From positions 60,701,537 to 60,765,536 of the forward strand of contig OX345636.1 in assembly GCA_947044365.1 (NCBI GenBank): 64,000 nt of DNA, read 5' to 3'. This DNA is from Petrosia ficiformis. Its lineage: Eukaryota; Porifera; Demospongiae; Haplosclerida; Petrosiidae. The position numbers were made by a program, and so were the translations under genes. Shown piece by piece: positions 1 through 11,349 of the stretch (position 1 is its first letter; each line of letters begins with the position of its first letter). The notes under the pieces were generated by a model. That model had not been told where the DNA came from and made no database searches. It was given only the letters and a program-made list of their open reading frames with translations.

Positions 1-84
1 ATGTACATCTACAGTGTGGGAACACATGTAATTGAGGACTATAGTGTACATATACATGTACATGTACACACCATGTATACACTA

Positions 85-420
85 GGGCTGTGACGAAGGC
101 TAAAAATCTACCTTCAAAGTCAAGGTTGGAAAGTTCCCACAATTTTATCAATGTTGCACTCATCATACATGTACATGTATATAGATTATAGAAAGACACT
201 AAAACTGAATTAGTACTTTATAATGAGTATTATTCATATTCTCGTTGCTGTTTCTACTCTGATTTAGCATCATTGGACTGAGAAGAGAGACAGAAAACAG
301 CCAAGCAACATCCTCAATTATATAGAGAATGCACAAACATTAAAGTGGGCATGTCAGTGAAAGCTTTGAAAGAGAAAGTGATCTTTGAATGTTTGCCAAA
401 CGAAGGCTTCAAAGTTTAGC
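85..420. repeat. Dispersed repeat, hAT-like ends, also at 61960-62300
   Basis: Starts TAGGGCTGTGACGAAGG and ends with the inverted GAAGGCTTC...TTTAGCCC. A diverged copy at 61960-62300 shares the middle (GTTTCTACT-AATTTAG, GAGACAGAA-CAGCCA-CAACA, TTAAAGT-GGCATG). Shorter relatives lie at 25850-25930 and 60660-60740. It has no coding capacity. Confidence 0.55.
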
Positions 421-893
<473 letters not shown>

Positions 894-1197
894 CAGTACA
901 GGTCATAAAAAAGTTAACGTTTCGTAATCGTTCTACGATTGTTCTCTGGTTCGTTCCATTTTTACGATTACAATCTTTGCATAAGCGCATTTCAACAACA
1001 ACAAAGCACATGAACGCGAAATATGGACGTCGCCTGTGACTACTTTCAAACGCCCGCCTTGCTGCTTTCTTGCAGCTAACGGAGCATCGTTTTGGTATCT
1101 TTGGCTTTCTTAAAAGGTGTTCTGGCTAAATATGAGAGTTAAAAAAAAACGATCGTTCTACGATTACGAAACATTAACTTTTTTATGACCTCTACTG
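894..1197. mobile_element. 304-bp MITE with about 45-bp terminal inverted repeats and TA target
   Basis: The left end CAGTACAGGTCATAAAAAAG and the complement of the right end CAGTAGAGGTCATAAAAAAG both continue through TTAA-GTTTCGTAATCG. TA flanks both ends (892-893 and 1198-1199). The interior holds a copy of a roughly 110-base core also found at 15890-16010 and 31530-31640. It is non-coding and probably mobilised by a Tc1/mariner-type transposase. Confidence 0.85.
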
Positions 1198-1199
1198 TA

Positions 1200-2448
1200 C
1201 ATGTAGTTTAATGTCATAAGATTAATACATGATTATACTGTAACTCAATAATGAAGCAATGGATTGAAATTTGACATACACAAAAAATGGGAAGGATAAT
1301 TATATGATAAATGGTACAAGTAAAAAGATTGTTGATCATGTCAAACTAAAGTTAGGAGCATTTTTCTGAGGACAAGGTGAATGTGAATGACCTTTAGTTA
1401 ATAATTAAGGGTACACCATAGTGATGTTTTAGTGTGAATATAATGACCACTTTTAGTTATACATGTAACTAGTTATAGTATGCCTGGTCTCTCAAACCTT
1501 TAGTTTAGCTACAAACTGTATACTTGTACATTTAGTAAAAAATATTAGGAAGGGTTTTAGTTTAGTTAACTTAAACAACACTAGTACACACCCCCAGTGA
1601 GGAAGCTATAATTGTGCCTTGTGAGGGTGTTTTCATAATGGTCTTGGAGGAACAGGTATGAGAGCATTAGAAATCAGGACTTTCTGGTTACCAGCTGTAT
1701 CTAACTCTCTCTCCAAGACCAACATTGTAACTGGCTTAAGGAACAGCATCACAACCAGTGAAACCAAAGCTCTCCTAATCAGTCAATTAATGGGTGTGGC
1801 ACGTAAAAGAACGCTCGCTCGAGCTCTACTGCTTGTAGCTAAGTAGCTTAGGTAGAAACTGGAACTAATAGCTAGCTATTCTACCTGAAATATATTCCTA
1901 AAGTTCTAAAAGGTCCTTTAATAGGTAAGAAGAGTACATAATCAAAATAATAACTATAATAGGCTGTTGTGTTTCAGGCATGACACCACAAGCGAATACT
2001 TTTTCTCTATATACATGTATTTTGTTAACAGGTCTTTGATATGGGTACTATTTGCTTCCTACTGCCAAACAAGTATCCACACCAATTAATTAACCCATCC
2101 CCTAGTATGATGTAACTTCCTTAACTACATGTACACATGTACATGTATACAATGTATACTATACACAGGGCCATCAGCATAATCCAACATTAATATATAA
2201 TTATACAGTTACATCAAAACCTATGAGAAGCAATCATGAATGTTAACAGATTTTAATAGTACTAAAAATCATTTGTGTACTGAAACTGTGTAAACAGTAG
2301 AGTACAAATGTAATACAATGAGCTTGAAAAGGTCAATACAATGACTATACATGTACATGTATATAATATAGGTTTCATGTACATAATCAAATTACATCAT
2401 TTAGTGGTTAGCCACTTTATCAACATGTACAATACCACAAGCACATAC
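1200..2448. other. No gene recognised; TTAGTTAACTAA-type motifs
   Basis: Contains short TTAGTTAACT repeats near 1380-1570. The open stretch 1658-1846 has no recognisable similarity and no splice context. The phrase ATGATGTAACTTCCTTAACT at 2107-2126 recurs near 7716 and 8727. Confidence 0.4.
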
Positions 2449-4119
2449 CTCATGTACAAGGGCCATCCTTTATCAAGAGCATACTCCATAGAGCTATAAG
2501 CAAAATCAGTAATACTCTTATCAGTATTGTACATTTCCAGAGTGACACCTCCACCATCTTTAAACTCAAAGATGGTATGTCTTTGTGGTTCTCCACCAGC
2601 TGCTGGCGTGTATACAAGTTCCATTTTACCAGGACCAGGTACAACAATGTCAGTAGCTTTATAGTTATTACTATAATATACATGTAAATAATAATATACA
2701 TGAGGATAATTAGTGTTGTTTTAGTATAACTACTTTTAGTTATAGTTTAGTTATAGTTTAGTTAACTAAGGTAAAAATATTAGGCTTACTAAAAGGGTTT
2801 AGTTCTAAAGTCTGTCAAAATTAGAAGATCCTCAGCAAATTCAAATTAACTTTCGTTTATTTAGACCAATCTTGACATTTTTGGTATCACTGAGTTCCTC
2901 CCACAGGTGCGCATCTTGTGGAATTTAATTATTTCAATAACTGTTATAATTCTGGAGATACTGATCTACTGTACACATTGCTCTCTCTACTTCCGGGGAT
3001 CAACTCAGCTTGGATGGACTTTAGTTAACTAACTAAAAGTGTCCATTGTTGGCCTGGTTTCATTTTAGATAGTTGTAGTTATTACAGTAGACATGTAATT
3101 TAGTTAGTTAAGTAAAAGTCATATTGCCTTAGTAAAAGGGGCATTAGTAATAACTAAAACAATAATAATAGATACATGTACAATGTATAGTGAATGTACA
3201 TGTACATGTATAACAGTTTAAAATCATTCATCAGCATGAACATTGATTAGTCAAGAATGCTACTATAATTAAATGGGTGTGTCATCAACTAAATGGGGAA
3301 GTGCATTTAAGAAAAATAGGATTTGAATTACATGTACATGTACATACAAAAGAAACAATTTCTCAGTGCAAAGTACATGTAACACGTCATCTTTAAATGA
3401 TCATTATTCAACTATTTTTAAAGTAAGCCATCAAAATTGTGTGTCTAACAAGATACTTGTACATGTACATGGAGAAAACTATCCCTATGATTGCTTTGTG
3501 GTGTCATTATTCATTAATCATGACTGATTTTCTAATCCCTGCAACACAACAGCATATTATAATTATAATCCTGGTTGTCTACTCTTTTTACTTTTTAACA
3601 TTCTTGGAGAACTACATTGACAACATTGATAGGAATAAATTTCAACAAGAATAGCTATTAGACTAAAGCAGGTTTCCTCCTGCTTGGTCTGTTCTGAAGT
3701 GCACATTCTATTATTATGCCATTAATCAACACACTTAGAAAGCAAAGGGATGGCCCTACAAAGGTCAGTGAGTATAACTACAATTACTATATGTACAAGT
3801 ACAAGTATAAAACAATAGAAAATGTATTTCTTAATTTGGTTAACTAAATCAACTAGCCATTTAAAACACACCTGATCCCCATATGCATGTCTGCCAATAA
3901 CTATAGACTTTGTCCATCCAGGTACAAGACGAGGAATATTCTTACATATTATTGCCTCATGAAACACAGTTCCTCCTAAGATATTACGTATGGTACCATT
4001 AGCTGACTTCCACATCTGCTTGAGTCCAAATTCCTCCACTCTGACCTCATCAGGTGTAATGGTAGCACACTTGATACCAACATTATACTTACTAATAGCC
4101 TCAGCACACTCAACAGTAA
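2449..4119 (-). pseudogene. IDH: NADP-dependent isocitrate dehydrogenase fragment (two exons)
   Basis: Two minus-strand exons, 3872-4119 and 2449-about 2663, encode the middle of a eukaryotic [56 protein letters not shown], then YKATDIVVPGPGK and MYNTDKSITDFA...KGWPLYM. This corresponds roughly to residues 65-215 of the about 414-residue human cytosolic enzyme. The serine, asparagine and arginine of [10 protein letters not shown] and the arginine of IGRHAYG are kept, but the isocitrate-binding arginine of VFREAI is histidine here (VFHEAI). No acceptor AG precedes the second exon in frame, and no N- or C-terminal exons were seen. It keeps an intron, so it is a genomic fragment rather than a retrocopy. 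Confidence 0.82.
2710..3200. repeat. Cluster of TTTAGTTAACTAA motifs
   Basis: Repeated TTAGTTATAGTTTAGTTAAC and AAC-TAAAA(C/G) strings in both orientations. Related sequence occurs at about 27010-27200 and 62520-62640, where it belongs to the duplicated 3' flank of genes A and C. It is probably a dispersed repeat. Confidence 0.5.
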
Positions 4120-4908
4120 CTACATGTATATACATGTACATGAATATAATTATAAATGTATACTGTATATTGTATAATTATAATAATGTGACAGTATAAT
4201 GTACATACGTATAAAATTTTATATATAATTATATTTATATATTATATATATTATACATGTATACATATTATAAACACCCTAAGTGACTGTGGATACGAAA
4301 TTTAGTCATTTGGTAATTACTAATTTGTCATGCACTTACATGTACATGTACATTACATGTATATTTAAACACTTTGGTAATCAAGAAGAATACCACCTGG
4401 ACACCAAATTTAGGTAGTTTTCTATCTTTAAAGGCGACAAATTACATGTATCATATACATTGTACTACAAGACCAATTTTTGCATCTATGATACATGTAA
4501 CATACATGGTGTGTAATATATAATGTACATGTATATAATAATTATTCTAAAAAGTCTACTGATTGAATACATGGTTTCATTGCTTTTCTGTATAAAGTAA
4601 ATAGCCAAAATGTAAATCCAAAAGTTTGATTGAAAACTTCCTCCTACAAATAGCTGATTTTCCCAAAGAGTCAAATGTACAGTACCCCTCAAAATTAACT
4701 TTACTTACATTGTACTTGTACTATAGTACGTTTATACTTGGGTGAGAACGCATCATTATTAACAGTATTGTATAGCATTTAATGTACGTCGAAGCCATAC
4801 TAAAATCTCACAACTGTACTGCGGTTAACGTAGTACGTTGAACCATGCAAAGTGGACACGTGATGCCCTGAGGTGTTGTTTTCAGAGAGTTTTTAGAGTT
4901 GTCAGAAG

Positions 4909-5126
4909 ATGCCAAAGCTATACAGAGAGTTTAAATACTGTACTATACTTCACCACCACAGAAGAGGCTTAAAGGCCCAAACTATTTCGAAACTAATGAA
5001 CTGCCAGGGACTGAAAACAATGAAAGCAGGTTCTTAAAAAAATATAAAAACACAGGATCAATGAGAGTACAACCTGGATTAGGACGGCCATCCATTATAA
5101 CAACACCAGAGATCCATGGCTGGTGA
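4909..5126 (+). pseudogene. Tc1-like transposase N-terminal relic
   Basis: One frame reads MPKLYREF then RRGLKAQTISKLMNCQGL; after a shift near 5020-5031 another reads RFLKKYKNTGSMRVQPGLGR then PSIITTPEI. Together these follow the paired-type helix-turn-helix start of Tc1-like transposases (a TI-x-K-L helix, then a KYK-TGS turn and a GRP motif). The DDE catalytic part is absent, and the frameshift and the stop at 5126 show it is dead. A Pax-like host gene is less likely given the GRPS motif. Confidence 0.68.
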
Positions 5127-5209
5127 TTCATTATGATTCATGACAACCAAGATACATGTACTTGCAGCTGGTAAGGAAAAAAGAATGATTACTTTTTAAC
5201 AAAGCACAA

Positions 5210-5882
5210 TTAAATTAACCTACATTTCTTTTCCTTTGTTGATTCACGTTTCGTAGATTTCACTGATGTCTTTTTTGTTGTCTTTGCTTTAGTATTTTTT
5301 ATACTTTGTTTTCCTGCCTTACCTATTTGAGTATTTGGTTTTTTCACTTTAAGGCTGGGTATTGGCTGTGCATTCTCTTTTCCTGAAGAAAAATAATTAT
5401 AAAACATAACTGAATTGAAACAAACCTCTGCTACGTTTTCTGGTTTCTTTCAAGTCAAAGTTTTCCACTTGGTTATTACAAAATGATTGATATCAGGAGT
5501 AGCCACCATTAATGAATGTTTCTTCAATGGCTTCAACTGATTTACGTGCCTACATTGTTTCAAATACCATTACAATAAAATAATTGCTAAGCTAATAGAA
5601 CTCACCAGTTGCAAGAGCAATTTCTGAGTATTGTTTCCCATGATACCGAAATATACATTGTGATCAAGCCCAGCTGTAAGTTATCATATGTAGGAGATAA
5701 CAACTCATCTACCCAGACAATGCTAGTAGAGCTATCACAATCAAAACATATTAGCACACCAACTTCTAGAGAGATGTAGAGTAATATGAGATTGGAATAT
5801 TTAATAAACTGGTTTTAGTTTAACTTACTTGCTTCATCCTGAAGTTGTTTCAGCCGTTTGCCATTTTCCAATAAGCAGCAAT
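5210..5882 (-). pseudogene. Fragment of an unknown gene with an in-frame TGA and a lysine-rich tail
   Basis: Four minus-strand exons can be joined with consistent phase: about 5882-5829 (LLENGKRLKQLQDEA), 5673-5606 (LDHNVYFGIMGNNTQKLLLQ), 5549-5426 (ARKSVEAIEETFINGGYS, TGA at 5493-5495, then YQSFCNNQVENFDLKETRKR) and 5382-5210 (GKENAQPIPSLKVKK, then a Lys/Thr-rich tail ending CRLI). All introns have GT-AG ends; the last is only 43 nt. The reading frame resumes after the TGA, so a single TGG-to-TGA change is likely. The 5' end meets a stop at 5883-5885 with no acceptor, so the gene is truncated. The family is not recognised; it has a short coiled-coil-like start and a basic tail. Confidence 0.5.
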
Positions 5883-7080
5883 ATCAACTCACGAGTCTCA
5901 CGTGTAACACGTGAAAAAACGCCCAGTTCTTAATAAACACTGTGAATAATTCAATTCTTTAGTCAATCAATTGTACGGTATATATACATAATTTTGATGG
6001 GTACTGTACATGTTCTAATCAGGGCATAAACGAAGGTGATTTTACACCTTCGAAGGTTTGTTTCAACTAGAACAAGAAGGTTCACGAAGGTGTAACTATG
6101 AATGTATTAACTTTGTACCTATACAAGTGTTTCTCTAATGGGAGACCTCTTAATTCAGAAGATGGCAGATGGGATTGGTGGAAAGAGGAGTTGTTAAACA
6201 TACTTATTTGTCATACTGTAGCATGAGCAGTTGAAAAGTCTACCAAACACTGTTAATGCATTATTATATTTTAGCTAGCTATGTGCTTAATAGTCGTAAC
6301 AATTACTTAAATTGCATTTATGTATCTATGTATCAGTTTAGCTTCTGTATATCCATCTATCACTACATCAATTATTCATCAATATAACATAATCTATTCC
6401 TCAGATATATCTTCTTATGATAAAGATGTGATTTAAACAGATTACACAAGTAATTCTCTCAGAAACATTTTATAAAAGTACATGAACATAAATCTGTCTG
6501 TCTGTTTGTCAATGTACATGTATTCATGTATATTATATTTATATATAATTATATTTATTATATATGTTATATCTGTACAATATGTTAATAGAACATTGAT
6601 AACGAGAATGAAGAAACTGAACTTATTGTAGAGAAGATCATAACTCTATCATAAGGTTTGGATTTAGTTCCGATCTACCTGTACATGTAGTGTACATGTA
6701 GTGGTATATGTACTTGTGCTAATATCAATATTACATGTACATGTATTACATGTAATATCAAGTGGTATATTTGTGATATCTAGTTGATGCGATCAGTTTC
6801 AACTTAAGCATTACATACAAGCACACATTTTTGCTTCTAATTCCTCACATTACGATACACTAGTGAGACCACAAAGAGTGTACAAACACAACAAAAACTC
6901 CATTAATCTCCAAAAGTTAGAGTAGACTTTTTAAGAATGCTAGATATACCAATATATTTTCACTAGAAGTTTGAAGAAAGCAGTTTCAGTATTCTACAGG
7001 GTATTGTCCATTATTTGTGTGTTTAAAGTAATTATCCAGGTACCCCAATATTAATGTATATGGCTGAATAGAATGTTAGC
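5883..7080. other. No gene seen; AT-rich with short repeats
   Basis: Includes a GAAGGT-rich inverted segment at 6030-6090 (CGAAGGTGATTTTACACCTTCG is largely palindromic) and CTGTCTGTCTG microsatellite near 6495. No supported exon. Confidence 0.45.
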
Positions 7081-7084
7081 TAAT

Positions 7085-7500
7085 TCATTATAAGAAGCCA
7101 TTATAAACACTCATGCTGACTACAGATGAATTGTCATTGGTAGGTCTTCTATATTATGTTAACATGTATGCATACATTGTATGTTTGTATATATGTGTAA
7201 GTAGAGGATTAGTGATACTGTCTAAGATGGGTCATATTATTCATAATCTTGTAAGGGGAAACTCACACCTGGTGGTGGAAATCCCCACTCTTTATGTAAT
7301 CCTGATAAGAGATATCGTCATAAAAATTACAACCGATGTTGAGTTTTCAGTCAGTGTGACTAATGATGCTATTTCGAAAGCTCAATTAATTATAGTTTCC
7401 AAAACTAGTACCAAACAACAACAAAGTCAAGGCATCTAGAATAGTACAGGTAAAATTAAGATAAATGCATGTACATGTAACCAGCATGGTCGCTGACAAT
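7085..7500. repeat. Dispersed repeat related to 59620-60200 and 61100-61620
   Basis: The order TTATAAGAAGCCATTAT, GGTCTTCTA, GTTAACATGTA, GTAGAGGATTA, TCCTGATAAGAG and a final ACAGGTAA-AA-TAA is shared with the two downstream copies and in part with 26260-26360. It reads as copies of one long segment scattered through the window. The open frame 7113-7439 is not conserved between copies. Confidence 0.55.
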
Positions 7501-7794
7501 ATTTTTCATTTTGGTGTGCTAGCTAAACAGAGGTGGATCTAGCCTTGAAGTATGACAATGTTTAACAATAATGTTGATCATGTACTCCATCTAGGGGGGT
7601 GTCTGGGGTCATGCTTCCCAGGAAAACCTTGACTTGGATTATTAAAAGGAGCAACATGATAAAATAGGGGAATAGATTTACACTTTGACGCATGACAAAA
7701 AAAACCCGCAATGACATAACTTCCTTAACTACGCATACAATGAATAACACGTAAGTAGCCACCAACATATATATATATAAACATATATACATCG

Positions 7795-8885
7795 AACCTG
7801 TGGGAAAGCAATCATAGAGATGACCCTACGGGCCATAAAAAATAGAATCACAGAATTCTGTAATATAATTCTTAACATTACATTATGATAATTTAAAACT
7901 AACTCTCCATACAATGATACCATTCATCAGTTCTTGGTCCTTCTACTTTAGAGAACACAAATAATACCAGTGTCAATGGCTGTTTTTATGGCATGTGAAT
8001 ACATTTAAAAAATTATCAATAATAATTTAAATTCATTAATAATAATTATTTTTACTAATAATTAAATTCTTGACCGTCTTCTAAAGACACTGGAAGATTT
8101 TGGGTGCTTCACATCCAACCATCTCCTTTGTCAGTGGTCTTAACCAGTATAATTGACCCTTCATATGCTTTTTCGTTTGTGGGTGTGGTGCGAAAGAATA
8201 ATAAATCATTAATTATACATAACCACACTAATCTATTACACATTTACATTACATGTAACAATTGACCGTTATTAAACATTAAACATTTTCTTTACATTCC
8301 AAAATTAATTTTGAAGAAAGATGTGTGGATGGAACATATAATTAGTAATTCTTTTTAGCTATATAACTCTCCTGTTTTATAAGACTAGAAATGTTAACTT
8401 ACGTTGCAGGATAGAAGAGTTGTTAAAAAAACCATGGATATAAATTATGCTTCACTATAAGCATGAAGATAGGTACTAGTAGCAATGTAATTTCAGTGTT
8501 TAGTGTGTTTCAAAGAAGTTCGCTGCACTTTGATGACCTTGCTAAAACTACCTCTTGTTTACCTCTAGGTAGTTTTAGCAAGTTTATTTTGAGCTGTACT
8601 GTTTTTCAGATATAAGTTATATCAGCTACTACTTCCTGTTGCTACAAGTAGCCTTCTTCCTGCTGGTCTGTATATAGAGCAGACCTCTAGGCCACATATA
8701 TATATTGACCGAGCCCCTCGGAATGAGGTAACTTCCTTAACTATGAATACAGGATGTATGTGATACAAACATATAAATATAGAAATATAGAACAACCCTG
8801 TCAAAATCAATCACAGGGATAGCCCTGGGTGCCATAAAAACCATGGGAAAGCGATCATAGAGATGGCACTTTAAGCCATAAAAAG
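7795..8885. repeat. Short repeat GGGAAAGCAATCATAGAGATG, three copies
   Basis: GGGAAAGC(A/G)ATCATAGAGATG followed by CCATAAAAA occurs at 7801-7840 and 8844-8885, with a diverged copy at 8803-8841. The intervening bases contain a perfect 15-bp hairpin at 8539-8581 (TTGCTAAAACTACCT and its complement). No gene is supported. Confidence 0.5.
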
Positions 8886-8889
8886 TTAA

Positions 8890-9770
8890 AAACTATGTAT
8901 TGTACATGTACATGTATTACTATAAGTGAATGTAGTACATGTACGTGCATTACTATAAGCGTATGCATACATGTATTACTATAAGTATATGTAGTACCTG
9001 TACATGCATTACTATAAGTGTATGTAGTATATGTACATGCATTACTATAAGTGTATGTAGTACATGTGCCTGCATTACTATAAGTGTATGCATACATGCA
9101 TTACTATAAGTGTATGTAGTACATGTACATGCATTACTATAAGTGTATGTAGTATATGTACATGCATTACTATAAGTGTATGTAATACATGCAATACTAT
9201 AAGTACATGTGCCTGCATTACTATAAGTGTATGCATACATGCATTACTATAAGTGTATGTAGTACATGTACATGCATTACTATAAGTGTATGTAATACAT
9301 GCAATACTATAAGTACATGTGCCTGCATTACTATAAGTGTATGCATACATGCAATACTATAAGTGTATGTAGTACATGTACATGCATTACTATAAGTGTA
9401 TGTAGTACATGTACATGCATTACTATAAGTGTATGTAATACATGCAATACTATAAGTACATGTGCCTGCATTACTATAAGTGAATACATACATGCATTAC
9501 TATAAGTGTATGTAGTACATGTACATGCATTACTATAAGTGTATGTAGTATATGTACATGCATTACTATAAGTGTATGTAATACATGCAACATGTGCCTG
9601 CATTACTATAAGTGTATGCATACATGTATTACTATAAGTATATGTAGTACATGTACATGCATTACTATAAGTGTATGTAGTACATGTACATGCATTACTA
9701 TAAGTGTATCCATATATGCATTACTATATATATATAAGTATATGTAGTACATGTACATGCATTACTATTA
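8890..9770. repeat. Minisatellite, about 27 units of 25-34 bp with higher-order pattern
   Basis: Units carry CATGCATTACTATAAGTG followed by TATG and TACATGTA. A variant unit with GTGCCTGC recurs at 9068, 9211, 9321, 9464 and 9596, a spacing of 143, 110, 143 and 132 bases, so the array has grown by multi-unit blocks. Open frames in both strands here are only repeat translations. Confidence 0.92.
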
Positions 9771-9806
9771 GTGTATGTATACATGTGTTACTGTATATCT
9801 ATATGT

Positions 9807-10147
9807 ACTATGGCTGCAACTGGTTTCCGGATATTCAGTTTAACGAACAAATATCTGAAATATCAAATGCTAGCTTACCATTTTGCTGTAACAAATTGTT
9901 ATACATGTTTATATCAACAGCCCAAGTATTTTAAACTATCCATTCAGTACTCTACAGGTGTAGCTAGCCGGGTAACATGGAACAAAAAACGTTTCCTATG
10001 GCCATTTTCTTGGAATTATAATCTCACATGTTAAATTTCTGGGCATTTGCAAACATTAAATGAATATCTGGATACTAAAAGTACATTTGGATACAAAAAT
10101 AAGAAAGTGAATATTTGAACAGAGCGAATATTCGTTACACTCATAAT
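9807..10147. mobile_element. Probable hAT-like MITE
   Basis: The left end TATGGCTGCAACTGG with GGATATTC and the complement of the right end TATGAGTGTAACGAATATTC are inverted and resemble the TA-GGGTGTAACGAATATTCG type of hAT ends. The interior (GTTATACATGTTTATATCAA to GAATATCTGGATAC) is non-coding. Related interior words occur at 26050-26110 and 60890-60950. Confidence 0.45.
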
Positions 10148-10159
10148 ATGTACATATAT

Positions 10160-10290
10160 TTGTATTTCTGTATGTGTACATGTATTGTTATAATCATGTG
10201 TTATGTACATGTATTACTATACATGTATGTGTAATGTACATGTATTACTATACATGTATGTGTAATGTACATGTATATATAGTCACTTAC
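10160..10290. repeat. Short minisatellite, GTACATGTATTACTATACAT units
   Basis: Three to four units of about 33 bases with TATGTGTAATGTACATGTAT, similar in words to the 8.9-9.8 kb array. Confidence 0.8.
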
Positions 10291-10299
10291 ATCCATACT

Positions 10300-11070
10300 G
10301 CTATATATACAAGTTATTATAAGAAGCCACTACAAACACTTTTATTAAATAACTCCCACAATGCATCAAAGCTCAATATTCTTTAATCAAGTGAGATCCC
10401 ATTCTTCTCCACTTGAATTTTGGTTTCTCCACTTAAAAGTAGTTTTGAGCTGAAAAGTCCCCACTTCAATATCCTGCCTAAAGCAGTAATTTATTGAGTG
10501 ATAATTCAACTACATGAATACACAAGAGTAAACAGTAAAAATGTTTTGTTGCTAATTTTGATTGTTACTATTTGTGTTGGACTGTCTTTTTTTGTTAAGA
10601 ATGTTTTCTGGAGCCTTTATGCAGTGTAGAGTTCAATTGTGAGGCTATTTAAACTGGAAAATCATCCAAAAATGAAGTTTTTGTGAGTTAAATTAATGTA
10701 CATATTTAAAAAGGTTTGTGCTAAACTGTCTATAACTGCTGAATATACTACATAACATGATTTTAAGACTATAAGAAATAAATAGCTAGTAATATAGGAA
10801 AGCATTGAAACATGATTATTTAATAAGCTAGCTATTTATTTACGAGGGTGTGAAGCAAAATAATTACTTAGCCACACCTCCCTGACTTCCTAGTGAGGAC
10901 ACTGCACAAAAGATTATTACACTGCCAAAACAAAATTGTTAAAATAACACTTCATTCCTAAATCCATGGTTTTGGAAACCTATGTAATCATTTACTAGAC
11001 AGGATAATGAAATAAAAGTACCAAAATTTTTTTATAATTGGTACAAGTATGTTATCATACCAGTCAAAAC
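10300..11070. other. No gene seen
   Basis: AT-rich single-copy-like sequence without an exon pattern or clear repeat. Confidence 0.4.
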
Positions 11071-11074
11071 AAGC

Positions 11075-11345
11075 AATATACATGTATTACTGTATGTGTA
11101 TATGTACATGTATAATTATATGTGTATATGTACATGTATAATTATATGTGTATATGTACATGTATTACTATATGTGTATATGTACATGTATAATTATATG
11201 TGTATATGTACATGTATTACTATTATGTGTATATGTACATGTTTATTATATGTTTATATGTAGATGTATTACTTTTTGTGTATATGTACATGTATTACTA
11301 TATGTGTATATGTACATGTATTATGTACATGTATGTCTTGTAATG
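11075..11345. repeat. Minisatellite, TATGTGTATATGTACATGTA units
   Basis: About nine units of 27-29 bases alternating between TTACTA and TAATTA centres. The open frame across it is a repeat translation. Confidence 0.9.
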
Positions 11346-11349
11346 TAGT

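Noticed and set aside
2449..4119. Functional IDH gene
   Set aside because: Missing both ends, a changed substrate-binding arginine and no usable acceptor for the second exon.
5493..5495. Selenocysteine at the in-frame TGA
   Set aside because: No cysteine context or downstream SECIS-like structure could be supported; a TGG change is simpler.
8890..9770. CRISPR-like regular array
   Set aside because: Units abut with no unique spacers and the genome is eukaryotic; it is a minisatellite.
8855..9934. Open frames with Thr-Tyr-Ser-Asn-Ala-Cys repeats
   Set aside because: They are minisatellite translations, open in both strands because the unit lacks stops.
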